Shown here: piece after piece, positions 55,029-64,000 of the stretch
How the letters are laid out: every line of letters starts with the position of its first letter
How positions within the stretch are numbered: position 1 is the stretch's first letter
Source of the DNA: Bradyrhizobium sp. CCBAU 53338
GTDB taxonomy: Bacteria; Pseudomonadota; Alphaproteobacteria; Rhizobiales; Xanthobacteraceae
NCBI RefSeq assembly: GCF_015291665.1
Contig: NZ_CP030048.1
Span: forward strand, 6,324,001 to 6,388,000
Length of the DNA: 64,000 nucleotides
Direction of reading: 5' to 3'
Notes under the pieces: model-generated
What the model was told of the DNA's origin: nothing
Seen by the model: only the letters and a program-made list of their open reading frames with translations
Database searches by the model: none
Made by a program: the position numbers and the translations under genes

Positions 55029-56669
55029 ATGCCGAATCGTTTGCCGATGCCCTCTGCGGAACCGCTGCTCAATACGCCCGAATTCACCGTCTCCGAGCTC
55101 TCCCAGTCCCTGAAACGGACGGTGGAGGACACCTATGGCCACGTCCGGGTCCGCGGCGAGATCTCCGGATTCCGCGGCGCCCATTCCTCCGGCCATTGCT
55201 ATTTCGCGCTCAAGGACGAGAGCGCCAAGATCGAGGCGGTGATCTGGAAGGGCGTGCACGGCCGGATGCGCTTCAAGCCCCAGGAGGGGCTCGAGGTGAT
55301 CGCGACAGGCAAGTTGACGACCTATCCGGGCTCGTCGAAATACCAGATCGTCATCGAGGCGCTGGAGCCGGCCGGCATCGGCGCGCTGATGGCGCTGATG
55401 GAGGAGCGCAAGAAGAAGCTCGCCGCCGAAGGCCTGTTCGACGAGGCGCGCAAGCAGCTCCTGCCCTGGCTGCCCGAAGTCATCGGCGTGGTGACCTCGC
55501 CGACCGGCGCCGTCATCCGCGACATCCTGCATCGGCTGGAGGACCGCTTTCCGCGCCACGTGCTGGTGTGGCCGGTGAAGGTGCAGGGCGAAGGCTCGGC
55601 CGAGCAGGTCGCGGCCGCGATCCGCGGCTTCAACGCGCTGCCTGAGGGCGGAAAGATTCCGCGGCCCGACGTGCTGATCGTCGCGCGCGGCGGCGGCTCG
55701 CTGGAAGATCTCTGGTCGTTCAACGAGGAGATCGTGGTCCGCGCGGCAGCAGAGAGCATGATCCCGCTGATCTCCGCGGTCGGCCACGAGACCGACATCA
55801 CGCTGATCGACTTCGTCGCCGACAAGCGCGCGCCGACGCCGACGGCGGCGGCCGAGATGGCCGTGCCGGTGCGCAGTGAATTGTTCGTCGAGGTCGCCGA
55901 TCTGGCGCGGCGCACGCGGGCCTATTGGCAGCGCGCGCATGAGAGCCGCCGCAGCGAGTTGCGCGCGGCGGCGCGGGCTTTGCCTGCCGCACTAGACCTG
56001 CTCGCGATCCCGCGGCAGCGGCTGGATTCGGCGGGCAGCGCCCTGCCCCGCGGGCTCAAGGCCAACACGCATGCGCATTTCCGCAGGTTCACCGCGGCAA
56101 GCTCGAAGCTGACGCTGCGGGTGCTGCACGGCCAGATCGCGCAGGCCGGTCACCGGCTCACCGTGTCAGGCGAACGGCTCGGCCTGTCGGCGCGCGCGCT
56201 GCTGCGGCAACGGCGCGACCGCTTCGCCGGGCTTGAAGTGCGCTTGCGCGCGTCGAAGCTCTCCAACGCGCAGGCCCAGCGCAACGCCATTGCCCGCCAG
56301 CGCGAGCGCACGCATCGCCTCGCCGAGCGCGCGGGCCGCGCCCTGGTAACGCTGCTGCAGCGGCTGGATGCCCGCGTCGAGAACAGCGGCAAGCTGCTCT
56401 CGGCCCTGTCCTATCGCGGCGTGCTCGCCCGCGGCTTCGCGCTGGTGCGCGATGAAGCCGGGCATCCACTGCATTCGGCCGACTCGGTGGGACCGAATGC
56501 GCGGATCGCGATCGAGTTTGCCGATGGACGCGTCGGCGCGACGGCTGACGCGGATCGGCCAGCACCGACGGCGAAGCGCGCGCCGGCGCAACCGAAGCCG
56601 ACCGCGCAGGAGGCAAAGCCCGCGCCGAAGCGCGTGGCCAAGCCGGTGGATCAGGGCAGCTTGTTCTGA
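55029..56669 (+). CDS. xseA: exodeoxyribonuclease VII large subunit
   Basis: 546 residues. N-terminal OB fold ([28 protein letters not shown] in parts), catalytic domain with [62 protein letters not shown] (read in parts), a coiled-coil region and a basic Ala/Pro/Lys C-terminal tail. With XseB it degrades single-stranded DNA. ATG 55029 or 55047 could start it; the extra upstream frame is repeat sequence. Confidence 0.94.
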   Translation: MPNRLPMPSAEPLLNTPEFTVSELSQSLKRTVEDTYGHVRVRGEISGFRGAHSSGHCYFALKDESAKIEAVIWKGVHGRMRFKPQEGLEVIATGKLTTYPGSSKYQIVIEALEPAGIGALMALMEERKKKLAAEGLFDEARKQLLPWLPEVIGVVTSPTGAVIRDILHRLEDRFPRHVLVWPVKVQGEGSAEQVAAAIRGFNALPEGGKIPRPDVLIVARGGGSLEDLWSFNEEIVVRAAAESMIPLISAVGHETDITLIDFVADKRAPTPTAAAEMAVPVRSELFVEVADLARRTRAYWQRAHESRRSELRAAARALPAALDLLAIPRQRLDSAGSALPRGLKANTHAHFRRFTAASSKLTLRVLHGQIAQAGHRLTVSGERLGLSARALLRQRRDRFAGLEVRLRASKLSNAQAQRNAIARQRERTHRLAERAGRALVTLLQRLDARVENSGKLLSALSYRGVLARGFALVRDEAGHPLHSADSVGPNARIAIEFADGRVGATADADRPAPTAKRAPAQPKPTAQEAKPAPKRVAKPVDQGSLF

Positions 56670-56696
56670 GATGAGATAACGGTGCTCCACACTCGC

Positions 56697-56797
56697 TGTC
56701 ATTCCCCGCCTTGCGGGGAATCCAGTACTCCGCGGCTTCCCGGTGAACCACTGCCGTCTCGGCGTACTGGATCGCCCGGTCAAGCCGGGCGATGACA
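56697..56797. repeat. dispersed palindromic element after xseA
   Basis: TGTCATTCCCCGCC at the left and GGGCGATGACA at the right form the ends; inside, CCAGTAC (56722-56728) faces GTACTGG (56764-56770), and CCCCGCCTTGCGGGG and GCCCGGTCAAGCCGGGC are local hairpins. A typical Bradyrhizobiaceae intergenic repeat. Confidence 0.65.
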
Positions 56798-56822
56798 CCG
56801 TCTGTGCGGAATGCGCGCGCCG

Positions 56823-56972
56823 CTACCGGCAGGACAATCCCGCGTCGATGGTGGTCCAGAAGCCGCAATGATCGGGCGCGCTCGGGGGCGAGCCGGCGTG
56901 GGCTTCGAACAGGAACACCGCGACGGTGAAGATGGCCAGTGCGGATGAGAAGATGACGATGCGGCTGCGCAT
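56823..56972 (-). CDS. candidate 49-residue exported small protein
   Basis: A short frame from ATG 56972: a basic start MRSRIVIFSS, a hydrophobic core (ALAIFTVAVFLF), a cleavage-like AHA-GS, and a mature tail of about 25 residues with two cysteines (DHCGFWTTIDAGLSCR). The signal-peptide-plus-disulfide pattern is unlikely by chance. No strong ribosome site is visible, so translation is unproven. It is the only coding candidate in the 511 bases between xseA and the next gene; 56973-57180 shows nothing else. Confidence 0.5.
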   Translation of the reverse strand: MRSRIVIFSSALAIFTVAVFLFEAHAGSPPSAPDHCGFWTTIDAGLSCR

Positions 56973-57180
56973 GAAGGATGCGTTTAGCCGACATCATGGT
57001 CGAACTAAGGCGCCGACTTCAGGTGAAACCGGCGCGGGGCGCGATCCGTAGATTCACGGTCGGCCATTTCGGTCCGTGCAGGGCGGTGGTCGATGCGGGG
57101 CTGTCCGCCTCACGCTGTTCCTCGGGCGGCCCCGCCTTCGCTCCTGCGGAGCTACGGCGCGGCGGGCCCGCTCCTGCGAG

Positions 57181-58011
57181 CTAGCGCGCCAGCCATTCCG
57201 CGACTTCCTTTTGCGATTCCGCGCGCGCCTCGGAATCGGTGCCGGAATGGCCGTGCTCGGCGACGGCGGCATCGGTGCCGGCGGCGGCGGCGTGCAGCGG
57301 CGTGTTGGCGCGGTCGAAATCGTGAAAGGCGCCGGGATAGACCACGATGCGCGCGAGCGCGCTGCGGCCATAGGCACCCTCCACCATCTGGCGGCAGGCC
57401 GGCGGCGACGAGACGTCGTCATTCGCGCCGATCAGCACCAGCGTCGGCACCCGCGTGCTCCAGCCGAGGCCGGCGGAGATCCGGCAATCCGGATAGAAGG
57501 CGATCGCGGCGCGAAAGTCCGGTGCTGCGCCACGCGCCGCGGCCTGCGGACGCACAGCCCAGAGCAGCGCGCTGGCGCCGTTCGCCCAGCCCATCAGGCT
57601 GACGCGGTTGCGCGTCACCCATTTCTGCTTCATCAGCCAGGCGCGCGAAGCCGCGATGTCGGCGACGCGCTCGCGCCGCGCCTTGACGTGCATCTCCTTG
57701 ACGCGGCATTGCGGCCCGAGCTCGCGCGAGCCGTAGCTGTCGGGCAGCAGCACGGCATTGCCCGCCTTGAGCAGGCGCTCGGCCCAGTCGCGATAGCGCG
57801 GCAGCACCGGATCGGCATGACTGCCGAGGCCGCCGCAGCCGTGCAACGCGATCACGGCGGGAAACGGCCCCTCGCCCTCGGGCTTGAACAGCTGCGCATG
57901 CAGGACGCCCGACGACAGCGGAATCTCGACCGGCTGCGGCGCAGGCGCCGGCGCGGCGTGCGCAGCCGACATCAGCAGTGTCAGGAACAGGACGGAAAGT
58001 ACGGGGCGCAT
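57181..58011 (-). CDS. dienelactone hydrolase-family protein lacking the usual nucleophile
   Basis: 276 residues from ATG 58011, with a signal peptide ending AHA-A. The alpha/beta hydrolase landmarks are in place: oxyanion region ALHGCGG, Asp in LIGANDD, His in GAFHDFD. The nucleophile elbow reads GWANG (141-145), so the Ser or Cys expected at 143 is Ala (codon GCG). It may be inactive as a hydrolase or have a different role. Cysteines at about 59, 102, 200s suggest disulfides in the periplasm. Confidence 0.8.
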   Translation of the reverse strand: MRPVLSVLFLTLLMSAAHAAPAPAPQPVEIPLSSGVLHAQLFKPEGEGPFPAVIALHGCGGLGSHADPVLPRYRDWAERLLKAGNAVLLPDSYGSRELGPQCRVKEMHVKARRERVADIAASRAWLMKQKWVTRNRVSLMGWANGASALLWAVRPQAAARGAAPDFRAAIAFYPDCRISAGLGWSTRVPTLVLIGANDDVSSPPACRQMVEGAYGRSALARIVVYPGAFHDFDRANTPLHAAAAGTDAAVAEHGHSGTDSEARAESQKEVAEWLAR

Positions 58012-58178
58012 CGGACTCTGTCGCAGGAGGTGCCGCACGGTCCCAAGCACTATCATGCTGATACGGCGGCAAAACATCACAAACCGGTGGGTTTGACGGG
58101 CGGACAAGCCACCCTATCTATGCTACATCCAGTCCAACACATCGTGCCCTTCAAGGCCTCCCACGGAGACTTTCGACC

Positions 58179-58406
58179 GTGCTGAACAAGTTCGGCCCCT
58201 CGGGCCATGGCGAAGCCCAGGTGCAATATCTCGACGGCGATTTCCGCGTGATCTCGCCGGGCACCTTCGTGCGCTGCGCCATCACCGACACGCGGATCCC
58301 GCTCGACGAGTTGAAGTACTGGAGCGTGGACCTGCAGGAAGCCTACGCCACGCCCGCCGCGGTGCTGCAGCGGCATTTTCCGAACGCGCCGAAGCCGCAA
58401 TCGTGA
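58179..58406 (+). CDS. DUF2093 domain-containing protein
   Basis: 75 residues from GTG 58179. Almost the whole length is the alphaproteobacterial DUF2093 domain (GEAQVQYLDGDFRVISPGTFVRCAITDTRIPLDELKYWSVDLQEAY, read in parts). Function unknown; no signal peptide. An A/G-rich CCACGGAGAC precedes the start. Confidence 0.85.
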   Translation: MLNKFGPSGHGEAQVQYLDGDFRVISPGTFVRCAITDTRIPLDELKYWSVDLQEAYATPAAVLQRHFPNAPKPQS

Positions 58407-58428
58407 GGCCGCAGGCGCGCAGCCATTG

Positions 58429-58731
58429 CTACTCCGCGCCATCCGTGCCCACGCAAGCCTTGATCGCGCTCTTGCGCGCCTCGCCGACGACCTTCTGATC
58501 GATCGCCTGCTTGAGGCAATCGAGCCGCGCCTGCGCCATGCAGAGCTGCATCTGGTCGCGCTTGTCCTGCCCCTTCAGGCTCTGCGTGGTCGCGAGACAG
58601 CCCACGCGCCTGGTCGCGGGAACCGGCACCGTGGCGGCTGAAGTCGCAGGCGCCGGCGTCGTCTGCGCAAGCACCGGCGCAACGATCAGACACGCAAGGC
58701 CGGCGGCAACGGCAGCAGAGGGCAGTTTCAT
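58429..58731 (-). CDS. small exported cysteine-containing protein, PsiF-like pattern
   Basis: 100 residues; signal peptide ends VLA-Q. A Thr/Pro/Ala linker leads to a helical part with CLATTQSLKGQDKRDQMQLC and DCLKQAIDQKVVGEARKSAIKAC, a spacing of Cys, LKG, Arg and Cys resembling PsiF repeats of E. coli. The match is weak, so it is best treated as an exported protein of unknown function. Confidence 0.6.
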   Translation of the reverse strand: MKLPSAAVAAGLACLIVAPVLAQTTPAPATSAATVPVPATRRVGCLATTQSLKGQDKRDQMQLCMAQARLDCLKQAIDQKVVGEARKSAIKACVGTDGAE

Positions 58732-58798
58732 CGTAGTCTCCAGGATCGCACGAGATCGATAGAAGCCTTGCGATGAATGTCGGCTGAATGGCGAGAGA

Positions 58799-59815
58799 TC
58801 AGCGCGCGCTGAAGCGTCGCTCGCGCGCCTTGTAGAGACGATCGCTGATCAGTTGCCTGAGCCTGGCCGGATCGTCGAACTCGAGCTGCACCGCGAACGG
58901 TACGATGCCGTCAGGCACGCCATCAATGCCGCGCAGGCGCGCGAGATCCTTTTCCGTGCTCACCAGCGTGAGCTGCTCGCGCTGCGCATCCGCTGCGAGC
59001 GCAGCGAGCTCGTCGCGCGAGAACGCGTGGTGATCGGCGAAGGGACGCGTGCGTGCGACCTCGATGCCGCTGGCGCGCAAGGTGCGGAAGAAGCGCTCGG
59101 GATCGCCGATGCCGGCGAATGCAAAGACGCGCTTGCCGAAGAGCTGCCCGACCGACGCGGCGTCCGGCCTCAGCCGCGCGCGCAGCACCGGCTTGCCGCG
59201 CGCGGAAATCTCCGATGCGACATCGTCCGCGGCATGGCCGTCGCCGATCAGCACGAGCCCGTCGGTGCGCGCAAGCTGCGCCCTCAAGGGCGCACGCAGG
59301 GGACCCGCCGGAAACACCTTGCCGTTGCCGAGGCCACGCTCGCTGTCGATCACGACCAGCGATGCGTCCTTGAGCAGTTGCGGGTTCTGGAAGCCGTCGT
59401 CCATCAGGATGACGGTGGCGCCCTGCGACTTCGCCAGCGCGACGCCGTCGAGACGGTCGCGTGCGACCGCGACCGGCACGTCGCGCACCATCATCAGCGG
59501 CTCGTCGCCGACGTCGGCCGCGGTGTGCCGCTCGCGATCGACCATGACAGGGCCGTGCAGGCGCCCGCCATAGCCGCGGCTGAGCACGACAGGCGTCTCG
59601 CCGAGCTCGCGCAGCAGTTTGGTCAGCGCCAGCACGGTCGGCGTCTTGCCGGCGCCGCCGACATGGTAATTGCCGACGCAGAGCACGGGGATGCCGGCGT
59701 CGACCCCCTTGCGCGCCATGCGGCGCGCGGCGATGGCGCCATAGAGCGCGCCCAACGGGCTGAGCAGATGCGACTTCGGGGAACGCGGCCGGTACCAGAA
59801 GGCCGGCTCACGCAT
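58799..59815 (-). CDS. lpxK: tetraacyldisaccharide 4'-kinase
   Basis: 338 residues. Phosphorylates the 4' position of the lipid A disaccharide. Walker A VGGAGKTPT at 52-60, DDGFQNPQL with the catalytic Asp pair, and AFAGIGDPERFF. Overlaps waaA by eight bases, so coupled; together they finish lipid A and start the core. Confidence 0.95.
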   Translation of the reverse strand: MREPAFWYRPRSPKSHLLSPLGALYGAIAARRMARKGVDAGIPVLCVGNYHVGGAGKTPTVLALTKLLRELGETPVVLSRGYGGRLHGPVMVDRERHTAADVGDEPLMMVRDVPVAVARDRLDGVALAKSQGATVILMDDGFQNPQLLKDASLVVIDSERGLGNGKVFPAGPLRAPLRAQLARTDGLVLIGDGHAADDVASEISARGKPVLRARLRPDAASVGQLFGKRVFAFAGIGDPERFFRTLRASGIEVARTRPFADHHAFSRDELAALAADAQREQLTLVSTEKDLARLRGIDGVPDGIVPFAVQLEFDDPARLRQLISDRLYKARERRFSAR

Positions 59816-61133
59816 TGGCCGCTCCCATCTCGATCCGCAACTGCATCAGATACGGCTCGAGCGCCGTCATGGTGCGATCGAGCGCGCCGCCGAGCTCCGC
59901 GACCACGCGGCTTCCCGCGTGCTGCATCTTGTCGCGCACGGTGGGCTCGGCCAGCAACAGGCCGAGCTGCTTGACCAGCGCCTCCTGGGTGTCGGCCTGG
60001 CGCGCGCCGCCGCTTTGGTCGAGTGCCGCGTAAACGTCGGTGAAGTTGAAGACATGCGGACCATGTACGATGGCCGCACCGAGCTTGATCGCCTCGATCG
60101 GATTCTGCCCGCCATGGCGGATCAGCGATCCGCCCATGAACACGACAGGCGAGAGGCGGTAGAACAGGCCGAGCTCGCCCATGGTGTCGGCGACATAGAT
60201 ATCGGTGGTCACCGCCAGCGGCTCGTCGCGCGAGCGCAGCGCCGGCTTCAGGCCTGATGCGGTGACCATGCCTGCGATCGACGAGCCGCGATCCGGATGG
60301 CGCGGCACGATCACGGTCAGCAGTTGCGGGAAGATGCCGACCAGGCTGCGATGCGCCGCGACCAGCATCTCGTCCTCGCCCGGATGGGTCGAGGCCGCGA
60401 CGATGATCGGCCGGCCGCGCGTCATCGCCATCAGCCGGTCGAGCTTGGCGGGATCGGCCGGAGGCGCCGAGACGTCGAGCTTGAGATTCCCTGTCGTGAC
60501 GACATCGCGGCTGCCGAGTGCGGAGAAACGCTCGGCATCGGTTTTGGATTGCGCGAGGCAAATGTCGAAGCGCGACAGCAGCGCCGAGATGGTGCCGTGC
60601 ATCCGCCGCCAGCGCGGAAAGGAGCGCGGCGACATCCGCCCGTTGATCAGCACCATCGGCACCCGGCGCGCCGCGCCCGCCAGGATCAGGTTCGGCCACA
60701 GGTCGGATTCGATGAACAGCGCCAGCGACGGCTTCCAGTGATCGAGGAAGCGCGCGACGTAGCGCGGGGAATCATACGGCACGTATTGATGGATGACGTC
60801 GGGCGGAAAACGTTTTGCGACGACGGCCGCGGATGTGACGGTGCCCGAGGTGAGCAGGATGCGCAGATTGAGATCGCGCAGGCGCTCGATCAGCGCCGCT
60901 GCCGCCAGCACCTCGCCGACGCTGGCGCCGTGAATCCAGACCAGCGGGCCATGCGGCCGCACGTCCTGGGACAGACCCCGGCGCTCACCGACGCGGGCGG
61001 GATCCTCCTTGCCCTGCTTCAGCCGCCGCTTGATCAGCGCGGGCGCGAGCGGCACCAGGCTGGTCGCCAGGCGCCGGTACATCCGCAGCGTCATCGGCAG
61101 GGACTTGGGCAGCGCATGGGGCAAACTAGCCAT
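59808..61133 (-). CDS. waaA: 3-deoxy-D-manno-octulosonic acid transferase
   Basis: 441 residues, GT-B fold. Transfers Kdo from CMP-Kdo to lipid A. A membrane-proximal N-terminus is followed by WIHGASVGEVLAA (donor/acceptor Glu), GTVTSAAVV, FIESDLWPNLI and the C-terminal VFMGGSLIRHGGQNPIEA. ATG 61133 overlaps the acyltransferase stop by eight bases. Confidence 0.95.
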   Translation of the reverse strand: MASLPHALPKSLPMTLRMYRRLATSLVPLAPALIKRRLKQGKEDPARVGERRGLSQDVRPHGPLVWIHGASVGEVLAAAALIERLRDLNLRILLTSGTVTSAAVVAKRFPPDVIHQYVPYDSPRYVARFLDHWKPSLALFIESDLWPNLILAGAARRVPMVLINGRMSPRSFPRWRRMHGTISALLSRFDICLAQSKTDAERFSALGSRDVVTTGNLKLDVSAPPADPAKLDRLMAMTRGRPIIVAASTHPGEDEMLVAAHRSLVGIFPQLLTVIVPRHPDRGSSIAGMVTASGLKPALRSRDEPLAVTTDIYVADTMGELGLFYRLSPVVFMGGSLIRHGGQNPIEAIKLGAAIVHGPHVFNFTDVYAALDQSGGARQADTQEALVKQLGLLLAEPTVRDKMQHAGSRVVAELGGALDRTMTALEPYLMQLRIEMGAANA

Positions 61134-61839
61134 CTGCGGGTCCCGGGCGGCCGAGCTGTGCATAGGCGCGGCTCGTGGCCTCGTTCAGCGTGTCTTCGAG
61201 CTCCTGCCGCAGCGTTTCCATCATGGCGGCATCGGCATCGGCGGGCACGTGGATTTCCTTGATGCCGACCAGGGCACCCCGCCCGAACGGCAGGTTGATG
61301 GTGGTGCGGTCCCAGTTCTTGAGCCGGATGAAGCGGCTGGTCGCCATTGCGAAAGGCATGATCGGCCGCCCCGATTCCCGTGCCAGCATGATGATGCCGA
61401 GCCCGGCCACGCGCGCGCGCTTGGGGACATCGGCGGTCAGCGCGACATTACAACCGTCCTGGAGCGTTCGCACCATCTCCTTGAAGGCGCCCACACCACC
61501 TTTGCGGTGGAAAGCGCTGCCATGGTCGCCGGAGCCTCTGATGAGGCCGATGCCGAGCCGCTCGACGGCGATCGCGTTGAACTCGCCGTCGCGATGCCGG
61601 GAGATCAGGACCTTGGCCCGGTAGGACTCCTTGTTCTTGATGAACGGCGTGAGGAAATGCTGGCCGTGCCAGAACGCGAAGATCGCCGGGATCTGCGGCT
61701 CGACGATGTCGTAGACACCGGGCGGATCGAACGTGAATTTGTTGGTTCGCCAGACCAGACGCAGATATTCGGCCGCCAGGACCCCGACGGCACGCTGAAA
61801 CCAGCTGCTTCGCAGCGTATTGCGAAGCAGTTTTTTCAA
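61126..61839 (-). CDS. lysophospholipid acyltransferase family (DUF374) protein
   Basis: 237 residues. The acyltransferase block is FAFWHGQHFLTP (His in place of the HX4D pattern's first residue) and SRHRDGEFNA, RGSGDHGSAF, then a DVPKRARVAGLG segment. DUF374 proteins resemble late lipid A acyltransferases and are encoded beside waaA/lpxK in many alphaproteobacteria. Overlaps the next gene upstream by four bases. Confidence 0.9.
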   Translation of the reverse strand: MKKLLRNTLRSSWFQRAVGVLAAEYLRLVWRTNKFTFDPPGVYDIVEPQIPAIFAFWHGQHFLTPFIKNKESYRAKVLISRHRDGEFNAIAVERLGIGLIRGSGDHGSAFHRKGGVGAFKEMVRTLQDGCNVALTADVPKRARVAGLGIIMLARESGRPIMPFAMATSRFIRLKNWDRTTINLPFGRGALVGIKEIHVPADADAAMMETLRQELEDTLNEATSRAYAQLGRPGPADG

Positions 61840-62084
61840 CGCGCCGGCTTCGTTTCTTGGGCAGGATCGAGCAGCCGGTGCAGGTGGACGATGAAATAGC
61901 GCATCTGCGCGTTGTCGACCGTGCTCTGCGCCTTGGCGCGCCAGGCGGCATGGGCGGACGCGTAGTTCGGATAGAGGCCGACGACCTCGACGTCGTCGAG
62001 GTTCTTGAAGGTGTTGTGCTCGAGGTCGAGCAGCTCGCCGCCGATGACGAGATGCAGCAGTTGTTGCGGGGCACTATCTGGCAT
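61836..62084 (-). CDS. DUF4170 domain-containing protein
   Basis: 82 residues from ATG 62084, covering the DUF4170 domain (QQLLHLVIGGELLDLEHNTFK, ending HLHRLLDPAQE). Cytoplasmic, function unknown, usually next to the cysQ-type gene and lipid A operon as here. A longer start at 62129 is less family-like. Confidence 0.88.
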   Translation of the reverse strand: MPDSAPQQLLHLVIGGELLDLEHNTFKNLDDVEVVGLYPNYASAHAAWRAKAQSTVDNAQMRYFIVHLHRLLDPAQETKPAR

Positions 62085-62146
62085 GAGTTCTGTTCCTAAG
62101 AGGCTGCCCGGCAAAGCAGTTGTCGACAAGCACGCCGACAGGCGCT

Positions 62147-62959
62147 TCAGGGCAAGGGACGGTTTCGAAAATGCGCGACAATGCTCGCATGACGATCGCG
62201 TCCCGCTGCCACCAGCACCCCGTGCGTCACTTCCCGACGATTGTAGAGGATGGGACCTCCGGAGAGGTCGCTCATCCTACCATCCGCTTCCTGCACGATC
62301 AAATCGGCCGCAGCAAGGTCCCAATCATGGCTGTTGCCCCCCGCAAAAGCCGCATCCAGCCCACCATTGGCGACACGGCACAGCCGCAACGCCAGCGAAC
62401 CGATTCGCGGATGCAGCTTGATGTCGCCGCCCGAAACGTCGAGCCGCTCGACCATCGGCTTCGGGCCGGCCATGCGGGCGAAGTCGAGCGCGGTCCCGGC
62501 GGTCGCCCTGACCGGCTTGTCGTTCAGCGTCGTGCCCTGGCCGCGGGCGGCGAAAAAGAACTCGTTGCTGACAGGCGCGAACACGGCGGCCAGCACGGGC
62601 GAAGCATCCTCGACCAGCGCGACGCTGACGCACCATTCGTCATGGCCGTTGAGATAGTTGCGGGTGCCGTCGATCGGATCGACCACCCAGGTCAGCCGCC
62701 GCGACAATCGTGTCGCGTCGTCGGCGCTCTCCTCCGACAGCCAGCCATAATCAGGCGTGGCGCCGCGCAGGCGCGCCTCGAGCAGGTCGTTGACGGCGAT
62801 GTCGGCTTCCGAGACCGGCGAGGATGCGCCCTTGATCCACTTCTTCAGCTCGGTGCGGAACATCGACTGCGCGAGGCTGCCCGCCTCCCGCACCGTGTCC
62901 TGCAGCAGCGCCGCGTCGCGCGTCAGGATCGCTGCGTCGGAAAAGTCAGCGTCCGCCAA
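62147..62959 (-). CDS. cysQ: inositol monophosphatase-family protein, 3'(2'),5'-bisphosphate nucleotidase CysQ-type
   Basis: 270 residues from TTG 62959, chosen because GAGGGA lies seven bases upstream; the ATG at 62992 has no ribosome site and would overlap pmbA by 47 bases. Metal motifs are SEES, DPIDGTRNY and the C-terminal SHDWDLAAADLI. CysQ removes the 3' phosphate from PAP of sulfate assimilation; other family members act on inositol phosphates, so the substrate is likely but not certain. Confidence 0.85.
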   Translation of the reverse strand: MADADFSDAAILTRDAALLQDTVREAGSLAQSMFRTELKKWIKGASSPVSEADIAVNDLLEARLRGATPDYGWLSEESADDATRLSRRLTWVVDPIDGTRNYLNGHDEWCVSVALVEDASPVLAAVFAPVSNEFFFAARGQGTTLNDKPVRATAGTALDFARMAGPKPMVERLDVSGGDIKLHPRIGSLALRLCRVANGGLDAAFAGGNSHDWDLAAADLIVQEADGRMSDLSGGPILYNRREVTHGVLVAAGRDRHASIVAHFRNRPLP

Positions 62960-64000
62960 GCGTAAGTCCCTCGATGCGCACCGTCGGCGCATTGATGCCG
63001 TAGCGGAATTCGAGATTGTTCGCCGGCTGCATCGACTTGAAGATCTCGAACAGATGGCCCGCGATCGTCACCTCGCTGACGGGATAGGTGAGCTCGCCGT
63101 TCTCGATCCAGAAGCCGGAGGCGCCGCGGCTGTAATCGCCGGTGACGCCGTTGACGCCGGAGCCGATCAGGTCGGTGACGTAGAAGCCCTGCTTGATGTC
63201 GGCGATCAGTTCCGCCGGCGTCGGCGTGCCGGCTTCGAGATGCAGATTGTACGGACCGGGCGAGGGCGAGGACGAGACGCCGCGATGGGCGTGGCCCGTG
63301 GTGGTGAGGCCGAGTTCGCGCGCGGTGGCGCAGTCGAGCAGCCAGGTCGTCAGCACGCCTTCGTCGACCAGCGCGGTCCGCTTCACGGCGACGCCCTCGG
63401 CGTCGAAGGTCTGCGAGCGCAGGCCGCGCTTGCGCAGGGGATCGTCGATGATGCGGATGTTCTTCGAAAACAGCTGCTGGCCGAGCTTGTCCTTGAGGAA
63501 GCTGGTCTTGCGCGCGATCGAGGCGCCGTTGATGGCGCCGACGACGTGGCCGACCAGCGAGCCGGCGACGCGCGGGTCGAACACGACGGGCACCTTGCAG
63601 GTCTCGACCTTGCGCGGATTGTAGCGCGCCACGGTGCGCTCGCCGGCGGAGCGGCCGACGACTTCGGGCGACAACAGATCGGCGCCATGCGGCGCCGAAG
63701 TGAAGTCGTAGTCGCGCTCCATGCTGGTGCCTTCGCCGACGATCGCGGTCGCCGAGATGCCCTGGCTGGAGCGCAGGTAAGAGCCGTGGAAGCCGGTCGA
63801 GGTGACGAGCACCATGCCGCCCATGCCCGATGAGGCCGACGCGCCGCCGGATTTCGACACGCCCTTCACGGCAAGCGCGGCAGCCTCGGCCTCGAGCGCG
63901 CGGCGCTCGAGCTCCGATGTTGCGGGCACGTTGGGATCGAGCAGATCGAGATCGGGGAAGTCGCGCGCGAGCAGCGCGGGATCGGCAAGGCCGACATATT
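62946..64000 (-). CDS. pmbA: TldD/PmbA family protein PmbA, 5' end outside window
   Basis: The frame is open through base 64000, so about the N-terminal quarter is missing. Visible are VVFDPRVAGSLVGHVVGAINGASIARKTSF and DDPLRKRGLRSQTFDAEG (in parts), plus GSGVNGVTGDYSRGASGFWIENGEL, typical of PmbA. PmbA is the subunit lacking the HExxxH zinc motif and pairs with TldD, a protease that degrades unfolded peptides and trims microcin precursors. Overlaps the phosphatase gene by 14 bases. Confidence 0.92.
   Translation of the reverse strand, partial: YVGLADPALLARDFPDLDLLDPNVPATSELERRALEAEAAALAVKGVSKSGGASASSGMGGMVLVTSTGFHGSYLRSSQGISATAIVGEGTSMERDYDFTSAPHGADLLSPEVVGRSAGERTVARYNPRKVETCKVPVVFDPRVAGSLVGHVVGAINGASIARKTSFLKDKLGQQLFSKNIRIIDDPLRKRGLRSQTFDAEGVAVKRTALVDEGVLTTWLLDCATARELGLTTTGHAHRGVSSSPSPGPYNLHLEAGTPTPAELIADIKQGFYVTDLIGSGVNGVTGDYSRGASGFWIENGELTYPVSEVTIAGHLFEIFKSMQPANNLEFRYGINAPTVRIEGLTLGGR

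Overview
The window is GC-rich chromosomal DNA from an alphaproteobacterium of the Bradyrhizobium/Rhodopseudomonas/Oligotropha group. This rests on the coxC-coxMSLDEFG gene order, the alphaproteobacterial small families (DUF2093, DUF4170), a haloacetate dehalogenase keeping the active-site positions I recall from the Rhodopseudomonas enzyme, and many REP-type palindromes between genes. Genus is inference. I saw no rRNA, tRNA, CRISPR array, prophage or intact insertion sequence.

Layout. 1-929: end of an ATP-grasp ligase. 943-9670: aerobic CO dehydrogenase locus on the minus strand, with MHYT-LytTR regulator coxC, then coxM-S-L (FAD, Fe-S and Mo-Cu subunits), then maturation and accessory genes coxD-E-F-G. 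CoxL has the form I signature AYRCSFR. An 11-bp direct repeat at exactly 21-bp spacing lies upstream of coxM and suits a LytTR regulator. 9741-10526: lumazine synthase behind an FMN riboswitch. 10959-18984: ybjN-like gene, proC, hotdog thioesterase, tautomerase, hisS, ilvE, then a MarR/OmpR-type regulator/histidine kinase cluster (PetP-PetR-like order). 19026-23512: small exported proteins, RNase T2, rlmJ, cold-shock protein, outer-membrane barrel. 23764-32540: uvrC-pgsA-moaD-moaE-prmB, holin-like and YihY membrane proteins, a degenerate EAL protein and a HAD hydrolase. 32661-42319: CheY-like regulator, ribF, ileS-lspA, a heterodimer-type M16 peptidase pair, arfB. 42425-49837: mutL, rsmD, a pseudouridine synthase with a 346-residue Arg/Asp/Gly-rich extension, tadA, dehalogenase, purD.

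50094-52625 is a small accessory segment of visibly lower GC: a NucS-type nuclease, a membrane-anchored RxxxxH (HEPN-like) protein broken by a CT-dinucleotide slip and bracketed by short palindromic repeats, and an unrecognised 277-residue protein. It is the best candidate for an undescribed system. 52816-58731 returns to ordinary genes (wHTH-membrane protein-hydrolase operon, xseA, a dienelactone-hydrolase relative lacking its nucleophile, small proteins). 58799-64000 is an envelope operon: lpxK, waaA, a DUF374 acyltransferase, DUF4170, a cysQ-type phosphatase and the start-truncated pmbA.

The molybdenum theme links distant genes: moaD/moaE make molybdopterin, and coxF-type XdhC and CoxD/E mature the CO dehydrogenase that uses its dinucleotide form.
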